Below are positions 19,313-27,820 of a stretch of 64,000 nt of DNA, piece after piece. The position numbers and the translations under genes were made by a program. Position 1 is the first letter of the stretch; every line of letters starts with the position of its first letter. Source of the DNA: Saccharomycopsis phalli (Eukaryota; Ascomycota; Saccharomycetes; Ascoideales; Saccharomycopsidaceae); assembly GCA_020342235.1 (NCBI GenBank), contig CP073217.1, positions 1,178,001 through 1,242,000 of the forward strand, in the 5' to 3' direction. The notes below the pieces were generated by a model. The model made no database searches and was not told the origin of the DNA. It saw nothing but the letters and a program-made list of their open reading frames with translations.

Positions 19313-19958
19313 ATAACCGGGTGCCCTGGTCAAACACATAGTCCACTGCATGCTCAACCGGCGCATCAAACAAGTACGGGAGCACAGGAACCACCGCCAA
19401 ACCCAATCCCACGGGACCGTAGGTGCGGACAGCCGGGCTCTTGGCGAATCGCTCCTTGGTAAAGAGATACTGTGCCGAGTATCGCACCGTGGAGTGGATC
19501 GTAAACGCCGGTAACCCCATGCTGGCAATCGACTGGAACACGCCCCGTTGCAACGCAGCAACCCTCCAGTCCGGTAGGTCGGGGTTCGCGTGCATTCGCG
19601 CAGTCTCGGAGTCGGCTGCAGGAATGTCCAGCGACCAAGGCATCATCCCAGGAGAGTATCGACCTTCGCTGCGCAACTTTGCCTTCCATCCTTCGAGCAG
19701 GACGTCGCCCAAGATATACAACCACGACACCGCGTAGCCTGACTTGACCAAGTACGGGTGTGCCACCGGACGGAACGATTCGCCAATGTCCGAGGTGTAG
19801 GCGATGTACCGTTGCGACGCCAACAAGATGGTGCGGAACCGGTTGGCGTAGGCGGCGTACCGGATGTTGGACTCTGTGCTGTCCGAATGCTCGGTGTGGC
19901 TTGCGGATTTCGGGTAATCCTCCAACGATTCGAGTGCTTCGATTGTTTCGTTTGCCAT
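19293..19958 (-). CDS. Mitochondrial fission process protein 1-like (MTFP1/MTP18)
   Basis: A 221-residue protein from the Met at 19958 (the frame stays open to 20021, adding 21 residues that do not look conserved). It matches the MTFP1 family, which acts in inner-membrane organisation and division: RYAAYANRFRTILLASQRYIAYTSDIGESFRPV, SWLYILGDVLLEGWKA, and PAFTIHSTVRYSAQYLF, with three or four hydrophobic segments. The last residues (YKQKLQ) and the stop codon lie in the first unit of the adjoining minisatellite, so the tail is repeat-derived. S. cerevisiae has no clear ortholog that I know of. The region is unusually GC-rich for this window. Confidence 0.8.
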   Translation of the reverse strand: MANETIEALESLEDYPKSASHTEHSDSTESNIRYAAYANRFRTILLASQRYIAYTSDIGESFRPVAHPYLVKSGYAVSWLYILGDVLLEGWKAKLRSEGRYSPGMMPWSLDIPAADSETARMHANPDLPDWRVAALQRGVFQSIASMGLPAFTIHSTVRYSAQYLFTKERFAKSPAVRTYGPVGLGLAVVPVLPYLFDAPVEHAVDYVFDQGTRLYKQKLQ

Positions 19959-20083
19959 TGAGAAGCAAGGTACGATTTCGGCTCGAGTATGCCCCGTGCG
20001 ATTTTGAGCGCTGCTGCGCACTACATGTGCAAAGAATATTTCATATATGGAGGGCTACTCAATCTTGGGAATAGCATACTCAC

Positions 20084-20217
20084 GGCTAGACTAAGCTAGA
20101 CTAGGCTAGACTAGACTAAGGCTAGCATACACTCAATAGTGAGGCTTGCTAGCATACACTCAATCGCGAGGCTTGCTAGCACCCACTCAACACGAGGCTT
20201 ACTAGCATCCACTCAAT
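20084..20217. repeat. Nested tandem repeats, 10-11 bp then 27 bp
   Basis: First about three and a half units of 10-11 bp (GCTAGACTAAG / GCTAGACTAG, 20084-20119), then three and a half units of 27 bp (GCTAGCATACACTCAAT plus a GAGGCTT end, from about 20121). They lie between the start of the MTFP1-like gene and the stop of ODC1. The shared CTAG core suggests that one repeat gave rise to the other. Confidence 0.85.
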
Positions 20218-20227
20218 CACCCACTAC

Positions 20228-21197
20228 CTACTCCAATCTCTTTGGTGGAGGAGCCTCGTTTTGATAGTAATACCCTCTAAAGAAATCCATAGTCTTGGTA
20301 AATACCACCAACAACACCCCGCCACCAGGCCCAAGCCGCAAAATCTTTGGCAACAACCCCTTAAACAACGCCTTTGGACCCTCCTCCTTGGCAATCAAGA
20401 CAATCGACGGAAACGTCCAGTTGTACTTTGGCACCACGCCGGGAGTCCGCACCGAGTTCTGGATCCGGGTCTTGACCACATCAAACGGAATGTTCAACAC
20501 AGTACCCAAACACCCACCAATTGTCCCGCTAACCAAGTCCACCATCATCTTCTTGTTCTTATCCTCGTACTTTGGCAACAAGCTGCGCAACTGGAAAATC
20601 GACCCAAAGTACGCCGCATTCCACCACACATGTCTCCAGAAGGTCGCCTCCAACCCATTGTACAATGCAAGCGGACCCTCGTTCTTGATGATCTTGCTCA
20701 CCACATCCAACGCCCCGTTGTACGTAGACGACTTGTCCTGTAATCTGATCTTCACCAACTCAAACGGAACAACAACAAGCGACTCGGTTGCTCCGGCACT
20801 CGCTCCATTCAAAATCGCCAATGGCTGGGTGATTTCGCTAACCCCAAACAACTTCTTGTACAACTTCCCGTACTCGTCATTCGCCGCAAACTTGGTGGCT
20901 CGCTTTGGTGCCTCCATCAAGATTGGGGCACTGATTCCCCGGTACAATCTCCCAGGACCCTCAGTCCGGATAATCTTTTGCAAACAGTCAATCACCCCGT
21001 TGTACTGGACACTGCCAACACCCTTGACCTGCAACTGGATCCGGGTTTTAACCACATCCAACGGGTACATCAAGAGGATTTCCGACACTCCGGCAACTGC
21101 GCCGGCAAGAAATTGGTAAACAAATGGAAGAGCTATATGTTAGGGTTTTTTTTTTTCCGGCATCGCTGCTGTACTACTTACGTCTATCGTCGGCCAT
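20228..21197 (-). CDS. ODC1: Mitochondrial 2-oxodicarboxylate carrier, spliced
   Basis: Inner-membrane carrier exchanging 2-oxoadipate and 2-oxoglutarate (Odc1/Odc2), linking mitochondria to lysine and glutamate synthesis. Exon 1 is 21182-21197 (16 nt), intron 21133-21181 (49 nt; GTAAGT...CCCTAACATATAG), exon 2 20228-21132; 306 residues. Joined, the N-terminus is MADDRPLPFVYQFLAGAVAG, against DNRPLPFIYQFTAGAIAG in S. cerevisiae. Three carrier signatures are seen: PLDVVKTRIQ, PFELVKIRLQ and PFDVVKTRIQ, plus EAPKRATKF typical of Odc. Not one of its ~300 codons is CTG, although the gene is GC-rich. A Gcn4-type TGAGTCA lies 251 bp upstream. Confidence 0.93.
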
Positions 21198-21447
21198 TGC
21201 TATGTGTGTGTGTGTTAATCAATAAAAAATGGCTGATGGAAAAATCTTCAGTGCGAAAATTCCAGTGCGTATCTTGATAGAGGGCAATTGCTGGTAGGTG
21301 CAACGGATACGCAAAACATAATTTTTCGCCCGCTTTTGTAATTTCTCGTCCGCTTATCGCGTGATTACATTTATAGCCTACTGGCATATGACTATGCTAA
21401 AGTTGGGGTAGCACCTAGGTGTCTGAATGCGGTAATACGAGGAGACC

Positions 21448-21454
21448 TGAGTCA
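21448..21454. promoter_or_regulatory. Gcn4-type site upstream of ODC1
   Basis: TGAGTCA, the AP-1/Gcn4 consensus, 251 bp before the ODC1 start on the minus strand. Gcn4 control would fit a carrier that supplies 2-oxoadipate for lysine synthesis. It is a single 7-bp match, so chance is possible. Confidence 0.4.
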
Positions 21455-21603
21455 GTCACGACGTTAAAGCCCCACATTGTTGTACCATGATATCTTTATT
21501 CACATTTATTGTATATTCAGACAAATTTTACCACGAAATTCCCACGGGCTTTTTTTCTCCTCCTAAAGTTACCAAATTATGTTTGCCCAGCCTCTTGCCT
21601 GAG

Positions 21604-21668
21604 CGTGTGCCTGGATATGCCCAAGTGTGCCTGGATATGCCCAAGTGTGTGTCTGGATATGCCCAAAG
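21604..21668. repeat. About 20-bp tandem repeat, three units
   Basis: Three units of GTGTGCCTGGATATGCCCAA with small length changes, 42 bp beyond the COX11 stop in the 512-bp gap between ODC1 and COX11. Apart from this and the Gcn4-type site I see nothing else in that gap. Confidence 0.85.
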
Positions 21669-21709
21669 TAGTAATGTCCTCCATTTGTCTATATGCTTAT
21701 ATTTACAGG

Positions 21710-22447
21710 TTAAACAGCTGGGAGTGCCGCTGGCGTCGACACAGGCTCCACTGCCAATGACTGGTTCAGATCATAGTGCGCCTTGAAGAAAGTGTAGTGC
21801 AACACAATGTCGTCGATATTTCTCATTGATGGGTCCTTGGCAAAGTCCGGGTCAATAAAGAAAAACACCGGCATGTCCACTTCTTCGCCGGCCACCAACT
21901 TCTGCTCCTCGAAACAGAAGCACTGGATCTTGTTGAAGTACGGCGCAGCTTCTCCCGGGGTGACGGAGTACGTAGCCATGCCCACAATATCCCGGTTGCT
22001 GGTATTTTTCGCCTTGTAAAACGCCAACGCCGTTTCTCCGGGAACCAAGTACACCTCTCTTTGCTGAGGCGTGAACTTCCACGGCAAGATCGAAGACGTC
22101 TCTGAAGTAAATGCAATGCGGATCTTCTTGTCCGTGTCCACGGGTATCATCTTGTCGCTGGTGAATTTCTTCTGGTCGGTGATTGGCACGCCTCCAAACC
22201 CGGTTCGCTGGCACAATGCCCGGTACAATGGGACCGCCGCGTAGCCAAGGGTAAGAAACGCAAGGCCCATGGACAAGGAATAGTTGAAGGCGGTTTGGTT
22301 GCCGGACGAGGTTCTTTGCTTGCGCTTGTTGGCAAAATACTGGCTGAGCTCTTCCTGGGTGAAATCATTAATGCTCGGCTTTGTATATCGCCGGCGGAAC
22401 CCGATTCGCGCCACTTGGCAGCTTGATTTGAACAAGGCCCTATACAT
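21710..22447 (-). CDS. COX11: Cytochrome c oxidase assembly protein Cox11
   Basis: A copper chaperone that delivers copper to the CuB site of Cox1 in the inner mitochondrial membrane. 245 residues from the ATG at 22447; the frame continues upstream, but only as antisense of RPL5. It has a basic presequence (MYRALFKSSCQVARIGFRRR), one membrane span (FNYSLSMGLAFLTLGYAAVPLYRALCQRTG), then the conserved domain with the copper-binding motif CFCFEEQ (normal form CFCFE) and FFIDPDF. The last ~15 residues are Ala/Pro-rich. It lies 124 bp downstream of the RPL5 stop on the same strand. Confidence 0.95.
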   Translation of the reverse strand: MYRALFKSSCQVARIGFRRRYTKPSINDFTQEELSQYFANKRKQRTSSGNQTAFNYSLSMGLAFLTLGYAAVPLYRALCQRTGFGGVPITDQKKFTSDKMIPVDTDKKIRIAFTSETSSILPWKFTPQQREVYLVPGETALAFYKAKNTSNRDIVGMATYSVTPGEAAPYFNKIQCFCFEEQKLVAGEEVDMPVFFFIDPDFAKDPSMRNIDDIVLHYTFFKAHYDLNQSLAVEPVSTPAALPAV

Positions 22448-22571
22448 TACCACGAAAATTAAATCATGAGACTCGCAAAATTTCCCACTACGATTCCTTA
22501 CATAAGCACCCACGCCAGTGGTACATGCTACACGGGTAAAACCAGTCAAAGATACCATTAAACTAAATAAT

Positions 22572-23468
22572 CTACTCTTGGGCAGCCTTGAATTGAGCAA
22601 TCTTCTCATCGATTCTGGCTTGTCTCTCGGCCTTGGTGAGTTTCTGTTGTCTGTACTTGAGGGTGTTTTGTTTGTATTGCTCCTTGGTGAATTTCTTCTC
22701 AGTTGGCTTAAAGTCTGGGTTCTCTCTGATGGCAGCATGGGCATCAGCGTACAAGTCTTCAAGAGCATCGGCGTCAATGTCGTCAGCAATGTAGTTCTTG
22801 AACACTTGTCTGTACTTCTCTTCATCATCATCGGCCAACTCCTCCATGTACTCAGCAAGGTGTCCACCAAAGATGTATTTTCTCAAGGTCTCGGCGTCCA
22901 ACTCCTCGGACTCAAAGTCCCATCCTGGGAATCTGTTCTCGGAGTGTGGAACGTACAATCCACCGTCAGAAGCACCCTTCAAAACACCAAAGATCTTGGC
23001 ACCGGTGGTGGTTCTTTGCAAACCAATGTCAAGGAAAACCTTGAATGGCTTTGGTCCGTCCTCGACAGCCTGGGTCAATTCGTACTCTCCCTCGACCTCG
23101 GTGACACCCTCGTAGGTCTCGTCCAAACCGAACTTCTTCAAGGCTCTTCTGGCCACAAGCAAACCAACGGCGTAAGCAGCAGACCAGTTGGTCAAACCGT
23201 ACTTGATACCGTACTTTGGCAACTCATGGGCGTAAGCGGCGGCGTGGACAATGTCACCGGTAATCTCAGAGGAGATGATTTGGGCAGTGATGTCCTTGTG
23301 CGAGAATCTAACCACCAATCTGTACTTTGGAGAGTTGTACTTAGCCTTGTGTTGAGCGACCAATCTCTTTCTTTGGTAGTAATCGGTCTTACCTTCTCTT
23401 CTTCTTCTGAAGGGAGTTTGGTATCTTGAGCAGTAAGCAGAGGTTTTCAATACTTTGTCAAAAGGCAT
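22572..23468 (-). CDS. RPL5: 60S ribosomal protein L5 (uL18)
   Basis: Binds 5S rRNA and forms the 5S RNP with Rpl11. 298 residues, matching S. cerevisiae Rpl5 (297) over its length: YCSRYQTPFRRRREGKTDYY, NSPKYRLVVRF, EGEYELTQAVEDGP, KGASDGGLYVPHSENRFPGW and the basic C-terminal FTKEQY region. It has no intron. Codon use is strongly biased towards preferred codons, as expected for a highly expressed gene. A CACGTG element lies 114 bp upstream. Confidence 0.98.
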   Translation of the reverse strand: MPFDKVLKTSAYCSRYQTPFRRRREGKTDYYQRKRLVAQHKAKYNSPKYRLVVRFSHKDITAQIISSEITGDIVHAAAYAHELPKYGIKYGLTNWSAAYAVGLLVARRALKKFGLDETYEGVTEVEGEYELTQAVEDGPKPFKVFLDIGLQRTTTGAKIFGVLKGASDGGLYVPHSENRFPGWDFESEELDAETLRKYIFGGHLAEYMEELADDDEEKYRQVFKNYIADDIDADALEDLYADAHAAIRENPDFKPTEKKFTKEQYKQNTLKYRQQKLTKAERQARIDEKIAQFKAAQE

Positions 23469-23581
23469 TTTACTCGTAACTCTAGAGGACTATAATATTT
23501 TTCAGCTTTTCATATTCCTAGGCACCAACCCTGTGGGTGCTATCATGAAAAGTGGTGTTTGTGACTGTGTAACGTGTCGTG

Positions 23582-23587
23582 CACGTG
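23582..23587. promoter_or_regulatory. CACGTG (Cbf1-type E-box) upstream of RPL5
   Basis: CACGTG within GTGCACGTGTAT, 114 bp before the RPL5 ATG. In Candida albicans, Cbf1 works with Tbf1 at ribosomal protein promoters. The RPS9 promoter in this window has the same element. Confidence 0.55.
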
Positions 23588-23778
23588 TATGATTGCAGGA
23601 CACAGTGCGCCGGTAACCGGAGCAACGGACAGCAACATCCAATGAAATTACCTCTGTTTTCCAGGTCAGCATCATGCATTTGCTCTTTGAGACTCCGGCA
23701 TCACTATTTGAATGACCGAAATGTGCCTCATTACCATTTCTAGGAGTTATGGAGACACATGTTCTGATCTGTTACTTT

Positions 23779-23788
23779 CCGATACCGG
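23779..23788. promoter_or_regulatory. Leu3-like site upstream of ILV2
   Basis: CCGATACCGG has the everted CCG-N4-CGG layout of Leu3 sites (consensus CCGGNNCCGG) with one mismatch, 347 bp before ILV2. A second zinc-cluster-type dyad with N5 spacing lies at 23610-23620. Leu3 controls branched-chain amino acid genes in S. cerevisiae. Confidence 0.45.
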
Positions 23789-24003
23789 ACTTTTTACATG
23801 GGCCGTATGTACAACCCGCTAAAATAACATCTGGATTCCCCACAAGTTCCAAGATATAATTTCCTCAGTAAAATAGCCATAAAATACAAACAAATTCGCC
23901 CAATTTCATCATTATCCCTCTATCGTCCACAGTTCTTTCGTCAAATGCTGTCAAAAACAACCCCATAATTCAACGTGCTCAGCTGCCCAGATATGCATAT
24001 GAG

Positions 24004-24010
24004 TGACTCA
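24004..24010. promoter_or_regulatory. Gcn4 site upstream of ILV2
   Basis: TGACTCA, a perfect Gcn4/AP-1 site, 125 bp before the ILV2 ATG and just before a TATAAAAA-like stretch (CTATAAAAATTTT). It is the expected element for general amino acid control of isoleucine/valine synthesis. Confidence 0.6.
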
Positions 24011-24134
24011 CTATAAAAATTTTGCAGATCCTAGATCCTCTTAGAAACATTTCCCATTGATTACTCATAGGAGGAATTTGTATATATATTAGACTCTATT
24101 TTATTACCCCAGTGATAATAATCAATCTAAAAAA

Positions 24135-26171
24135 ATGCTTCGATCATTTGCTACGCGGGCAAATGCCCTCAAGGCCATTAATACCAGCTGGAGAATTAAT
24201 CAGTCCAGTGCTTCTTACTACCTCATTCAAAGTCGAAGTCATGCCACACATGTCGAATCAAACACAATAAGCCGGGAAATGCCTGCTCCATCATTCAATC
24301 AAGTTACCCCCGAGGAGGAGAAGAATGAGCTCAAGAAATTGAAGAAAACATCGCAAATGGACGACTCATTTGTCGGGCTCACTGGTGGTGAAGTGTTCCA
24401 CGAAATGATGCTCCGTCATAAAGTAGATACCATATTTGGATACCCTGGAGGTGCCATCTTGCCTGTTTTCGACGCCATCTACAACTCGAAGAATTTCGAC
24501 TTTGTCTTGCCGCGTCACGAACAAGGAGCTGGTCACATGGCTGAGGGATACGCCAGAGCCACCGGCAAAACTGGTGTTGTTGTTGTCACTTCTGGTCCTG
24601 GAGCCACCAACGTGATTACACCAATGGCCGATGCATTGGCTGACGGAGTTCCTATGGTTGTTTTCACTGGTCAAGTTCCAACCACCTTGATTGGAACCGA
24701 TTCGTTCCAGGAAGCAGACGTGGTTGGGATTTCGCGTTCCTGCACCAAGTGGAACGTGATGGTCAAGTCGATCAACGAGTTGCCAAAGCGGATCAACGAG
24801 GCGTTTGAAATTGCAAGCTCGGGAAGACCAGGTCCGGTCTTGGTGGACTTGCCAAAAGACGTCACTGCAGGTATCCTCAAGGACCCAATTCCAATCAACA
24901 GTACCCTTCCTTCCAGACATTTGCAGAATATCACGCACCATGCCTTTACACAATTCACCGAGGAATCTATCAAGCTGGCTGCCGACACTTTGAACGTGGC
25001 CAAGAAGCCGATTTTGTATGTGGGTGCAGGTATTTTGAACGACCCAGCTGGCCCTCTGTTGGTCAAGGAGTTGGCTGACAAGGCGCAAATCCCAGTCACC
25101 ACCACTTTGCAGAGCTTGGGGTCGTTTGATCAAAACGACGAGAAGTCATTGGACATGTTGGGTATGCATGGTTCTGGTGCTGCCAACATGGCCATGCAGA
25201 ACGCCGACTTAATCATCGCCTTGGGTGCTCGGTTCGACGACAGAGTCACGGGCTCGTTGACCAAGTTTGCACCAGCAGCCAAACTTGCGGCACAACAGGG
25301 ACGCGGCGGAATCGTGCACTTTGAGATTTCGCCAAAGAACATCAACAAAATCGTTGAGGCCGACATTGCGGTTGAGGGTGACGTCAGCGCGAACTTGAAG
25401 AAGTTCTTGCCTTTGGTCAACAAAGTCGAAAACAGACAGCCGTGGCACGACCAAGTGCAAAAGTGGAAAGCCCAATTCCCATATGCATACCAAAAGGAAA
25501 CCCCAGACTCGAAGATAAAGCCGCAAACCTTGATCTCCAAGTTGAGTGAGGCCTGCTCGAAACTCGACAAGGATGTTATCATCACCACCGGTGTCGGACA
25601 GCATCAAATGTGGGCAGCCCAGCATTTTACCTGGACCAAGCCTAGATCGTTTATTTCCTCTGGGGGCTTGGGAACCATGGGTTTCGGTTTACCTGCTGCA
25701 ATTGGAGCCCAAGTTGGCCGGCCAGATGCAATTGTCATTGACATTGACGGTGATGCGTCTTTCAACATGACCCTCACTGAGTTGTCGTCTGCAGTCCAGT
25801 TCAACATTCCAGTCAAGGTCATTGTGTTGAACAACGAGGAGCAGGGTATGGTGACCCAATGGCAGTCCTTGTTTTATGAGCACAGATATTCTCATACCCA
25901 TCAAAGTAACCCAGACTTCCTCAAACTTGCCGAGGCAATGAGATTAAAGGGTATCAAATTGTCCAAGGCAGAAGAGGTGGACGCCAAGTTGGACGAGTTC
26001 TTGAATTACAATGATGGACCTATCTTGATGGAAGTCGAGATTGAGAAAAAGGTGCCAGTCTTGCCAATGGTTGCTGGTGGCAAAGGTTTGGACGAGTTTA
26101 TTTACTATGATCCTGAGGCTGAGAAGAAGGAAAATAAATTAAGACACGAGCGCACTGGCGGTAAGTATTAG
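24135..26171 (+). CDS. ILV2: Acetolactate synthase catalytic subunit
   Basis: Thiamine-diphosphate enzyme for the first shared step of isoleucine and valine synthesis, in mitochondria; the target of sulfonylurea inhibitors. 678 residues. The first ~60 form a Ser/Arg-rich transit peptide. Conserved parts: FGYPGGAILPVFDAI, the catalytic Glu in LPRHEQGAGHMAEGYA, GPGATNVITP, GSGAANMAMQNADLIIALGARFDDRVTG, the ThDP motif IDGDASFNMTLTEL ending in NNEEQGMVTQWQ, and a C-terminus ending ERTGGKY. Its two in-frame CTG codons noted here (in IK-CTG-AAD and GP-CTG-LV) fall where S. cerevisiae has Lys and Arg, so they do not require Leu. Confidence 0.97.
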   Translation: MLRSFATRANALKAINTSWRINQSSASYYLIQSRSHATHVESNTISREMPAPSFNQVTPEEEKNELKKLKKTSQMDDSFVGLTGGEVFHEMMLRHKVDTIFGYPGGAILPVFDAIYNSKNFDFVLPRHEQGAGHMAEGYARATGKTGVVVVTSGPGATNVITPMADALADGVPMVVFTGQVPTTLIGTDSFQEADVVGISRSCTKWNVMVKSINELPKRINEAFEIASSGRPGPVLVDLPKDVTAGILKDPIPINSTLPSRHLQNITHHAFTQFTEESIKLAADTLNVAKKPILYVGAGILNDPAGPLLVKELADKAQIPVTTTLQSLGSFDQNDEKSLDMLGMHGSGAANMAMQNADLIIALGARFDDRVTGSLTKFAPAAKLAAQQGRGGIVHFEISPKNINKIVEADIAVEGDVSANLKKFLPLVNKVENRQPWHDQVQKWKAQFPYAYQKETPDSKIKPQTLISKLSEACSKLDKDVIITTGVGQHQMWAAQHFTWTKPRSFISSGGLGTMGFGLPAAIGAQVGRPDAIVIDIDGDASFNMTLTELSSAVQFNIPVKVIVLNNEEQGMVTQWQSLFYEHRYSHTHQSNPDFLKLAEAMRLKGIKLSKAEEVDAKLDEFLNYNDGPILMEVEIEKKVPVLPMVAGGKGLDEFIYYDPEAEKKENKLRHERTGGKY

Positions 26172-26240
26172 GCGCACAGCTTCAATTAATGAATATATCT
26201 CATGAGTTTTGTCACTGCACAATGTGTACTACTATTTTGT

Positions 26241-26598
26241 TGTAATAAAAGAGGGGTTCTTATCTTACTTTGCTACACTAAACCGAGTTACGACGACATA
26301 AGTCCCTTGACAATCGCAACCATCGCACTCTTTCAGACGATTATGCTAAACTTGGCACGTCGCTTATTGTTTTGGTCCTTTTTATGTTTTATCTTTCCCG
26401 AAATCACCATTTCAAGGATAAGAACTAATACCTTTTGGGATTAGTTCTTCTGACGAAAAAGTTATTTCATTTCCTTTTCATTTCCCGTCCTTTGCCTTTC
26501 GTTTTTTTTTCAAGTATAAATAGTCTGACTTTTCGCTGAATTGTCAAGTGAATATATTTCAGCTATTTTACCACACGTATCCTAGTTACTATATTACA
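26241..26598 (+). mobile_element. Solo LTR, copy B, with 5-bp target-site duplication
   Basis: 358 bp with TGTAA...TTACA ends (5-bp inverted termini, TG...CA), flanked on both sides by TTTGT (26236-26240 and 26599-26603), the 5-bp duplication expected of LTR-retrotransposon integrase. An internal TATA box (AAGTATAAATAG) lies at about 26511-26522. It has relatives at 16.8 and 40.8 kb. It is the best preserved and probably the youngest of the three. It lies between the convergent ILV2 and aldo-keto reductase genes, and its right end overlaps the last codons of the latter. I cannot assign a Copia or Gypsy lineage from the LTR alone. Confidence 0.88.
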
Positions 26599-27548
26599 TT
26601 TGTTTTCAAATGCTTCAACGAAAAGCTATCAAAGACTTCAACACTATCCTTGCCAATATCTGTAAGTACATCAAAATCCGCCTTGTCTAGCTTGAACGTA
26701 AACAACCCCATAAGCTCCTTCATCCTATCAACATTTCCTGTCGTTGTCACTGGCAAAATCCCGTTTTCGTATGTCCATCTCAACAATAGTTGCGTCTCCG
26801 ATTTGCCGTACTTGCTACTCAATTCCACCAAATATTCCTTCAATTTCGCGTGCGCCTCACTGTTAGATTCCTTGGTCAATGGGGCCAAACTACCATAGGC
26901 CTCTATGACAATGTCATGCTCCTTGGCCAATACTATCAAATCATCCAACGCATGTTGGCACAAAATGTGGTAATATACCTGAACAACCTGAGGCTTTACT
27001 TTGGCCACTTTTAATATTCTCTTCAAATCAGGAGCAAAGACATTCGAAAGGCCCAATGACTTAATCCTCCCATCGGCATATGCCTCCTCCAATTTCGCCC
27101 ACCGTTCCTCGATAGAAGTAGACCCCGGTGGCTCTCTGGTGGAGTGCAACATCCACAAGTCCAAGTAGTCAATATTCAACTCCCGCAAAGCTGTTTCCAA
27201 CGCAACTTCAATTTCTATATACTTTTCTCTGGGAAAATTAGAATTCGAGTACTTATCAGTTATAAAGAGCTGATCCCTTGGTACTTGTTCTATGGCCCGG
27301 GCAGTTTCTTGCCGAGTGTAGTAAGCCTCTGCGCAATCCAAATGGTTGAGTCCTGTAGATAAAGCCAGTTTGATCGTATCGATCAAGGATTGGTTGATTC
27401 TATACTTTTCATCCTCGGGCCTTTGTTGCCCATTGGTTATAGTCTTTAGCACTCTCCATTTACTACCCATGCCGAATCCAATCGCTGGGATCAATTGGCC
27501 GTTATTTAATGGAATGAGAGGAATTGTCCTAGTATAAGATTTCGTCAT
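26589..27548 (-). CDS. Aldo-keto reductase
   Basis: A 319-residue NADPH-dependent oxidoreductase of the AKR superfamily, near the yeast AKR3 group (D-arabinose dehydrogenase / conjugated polyketone reductase types). The catalytic tetrad is visible: Asp and Tyr in LDCAEAYY (about 72-79), Lys in ITDKYS, His in WMLHS. SLGLSNV and LLRWTYENGILPVTTT are typical. The substrate is unknown. The last codons (from Asn on) and the TAG stop lie in the solo LTR. Across the target duplication the uninterrupted gene would have read Thr-Lys-stop, so the insertion changed only the terminal residues and the gene should still work. Confidence 0.9.
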   Translation of the reverse strand: MTKSYTRTIPLIPLNNGQLIPAIGFGMGSKWRVLKTITNGQQRPEDEKYRINQSLIDTIKLALSTGLNHLDCAEAYYTRQETARAIEQVPRDQLFITDKYSNSNFPREKYIEIEVALETALRELNIDYLDLWMLHSTREPPGSTSIEERWAKLEEAYADGRIKSLGLSNVFAPDLKRILKVAKVKPQVVQVYYHILCQHALDDLIVLAKEHDIVIEAYGSLAPLTKESNSEAHAKLKEYLVELSSKYGKSETQLLLRWTYENGILPVTTTGNVDRMKELMGLFTFKLDKADFDVLTDIGKDSVEVFDSFSLKHLKTNVI

Positions 27549-27820
27549 GTCCAGTGTATATACAGACGATTCTCCCTTTATTTATATAAATTAATAATCA
27601 CGTTGCCTTTATCAAATCATGGCCATGTGTAATTAGAACATTGAAGCCACACATTTTAGGTAAGCCTCCCGACAGCATGCCGCTCACAATATGAACCAAT
27701 CTTAAGCAACCCAATCTAAATACAAATATTACGTCAAGTAGCTTATTTATTAGCAAATTTCCCCCGGATTAAATGGGTTCTTTCCTTACATATATAGCAT
27801 GGCAGCCTCGCATCTCAATG

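Larger units (their letters stand above)
23469..24134. other. Divergent promoter region of RPL5 and ILV2
   Basis: 666 bp with no gene. It holds the RPL5 E-box (23582-23587), a CCG-N5-CGG dyad (23610-23620), a Leu3-like site (23779-23788) and a Gcn4 site (24004-24010), followed by a long AT-rich leader before ILV2. Confidence 0.7.

Noticed and set aside
22448-22870. N-terminal extension of COX11 to 22870
   Set aside because: The extra 141 codons are antisense to RPL5 and show no mitochondrial presequence; the ATG at 22447 begins a typical one.
22518-23429. 303-codon open frame opposite RPL5
   Set aside because: Long only because of strong codon bias in RPL5; RPL5 is unmistakable on the other strand.
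24366-25133. 255-codon open frame opposite ILV2
   Set aside because: Shadow of a highly expressed, codon-biased gene; no protein features.
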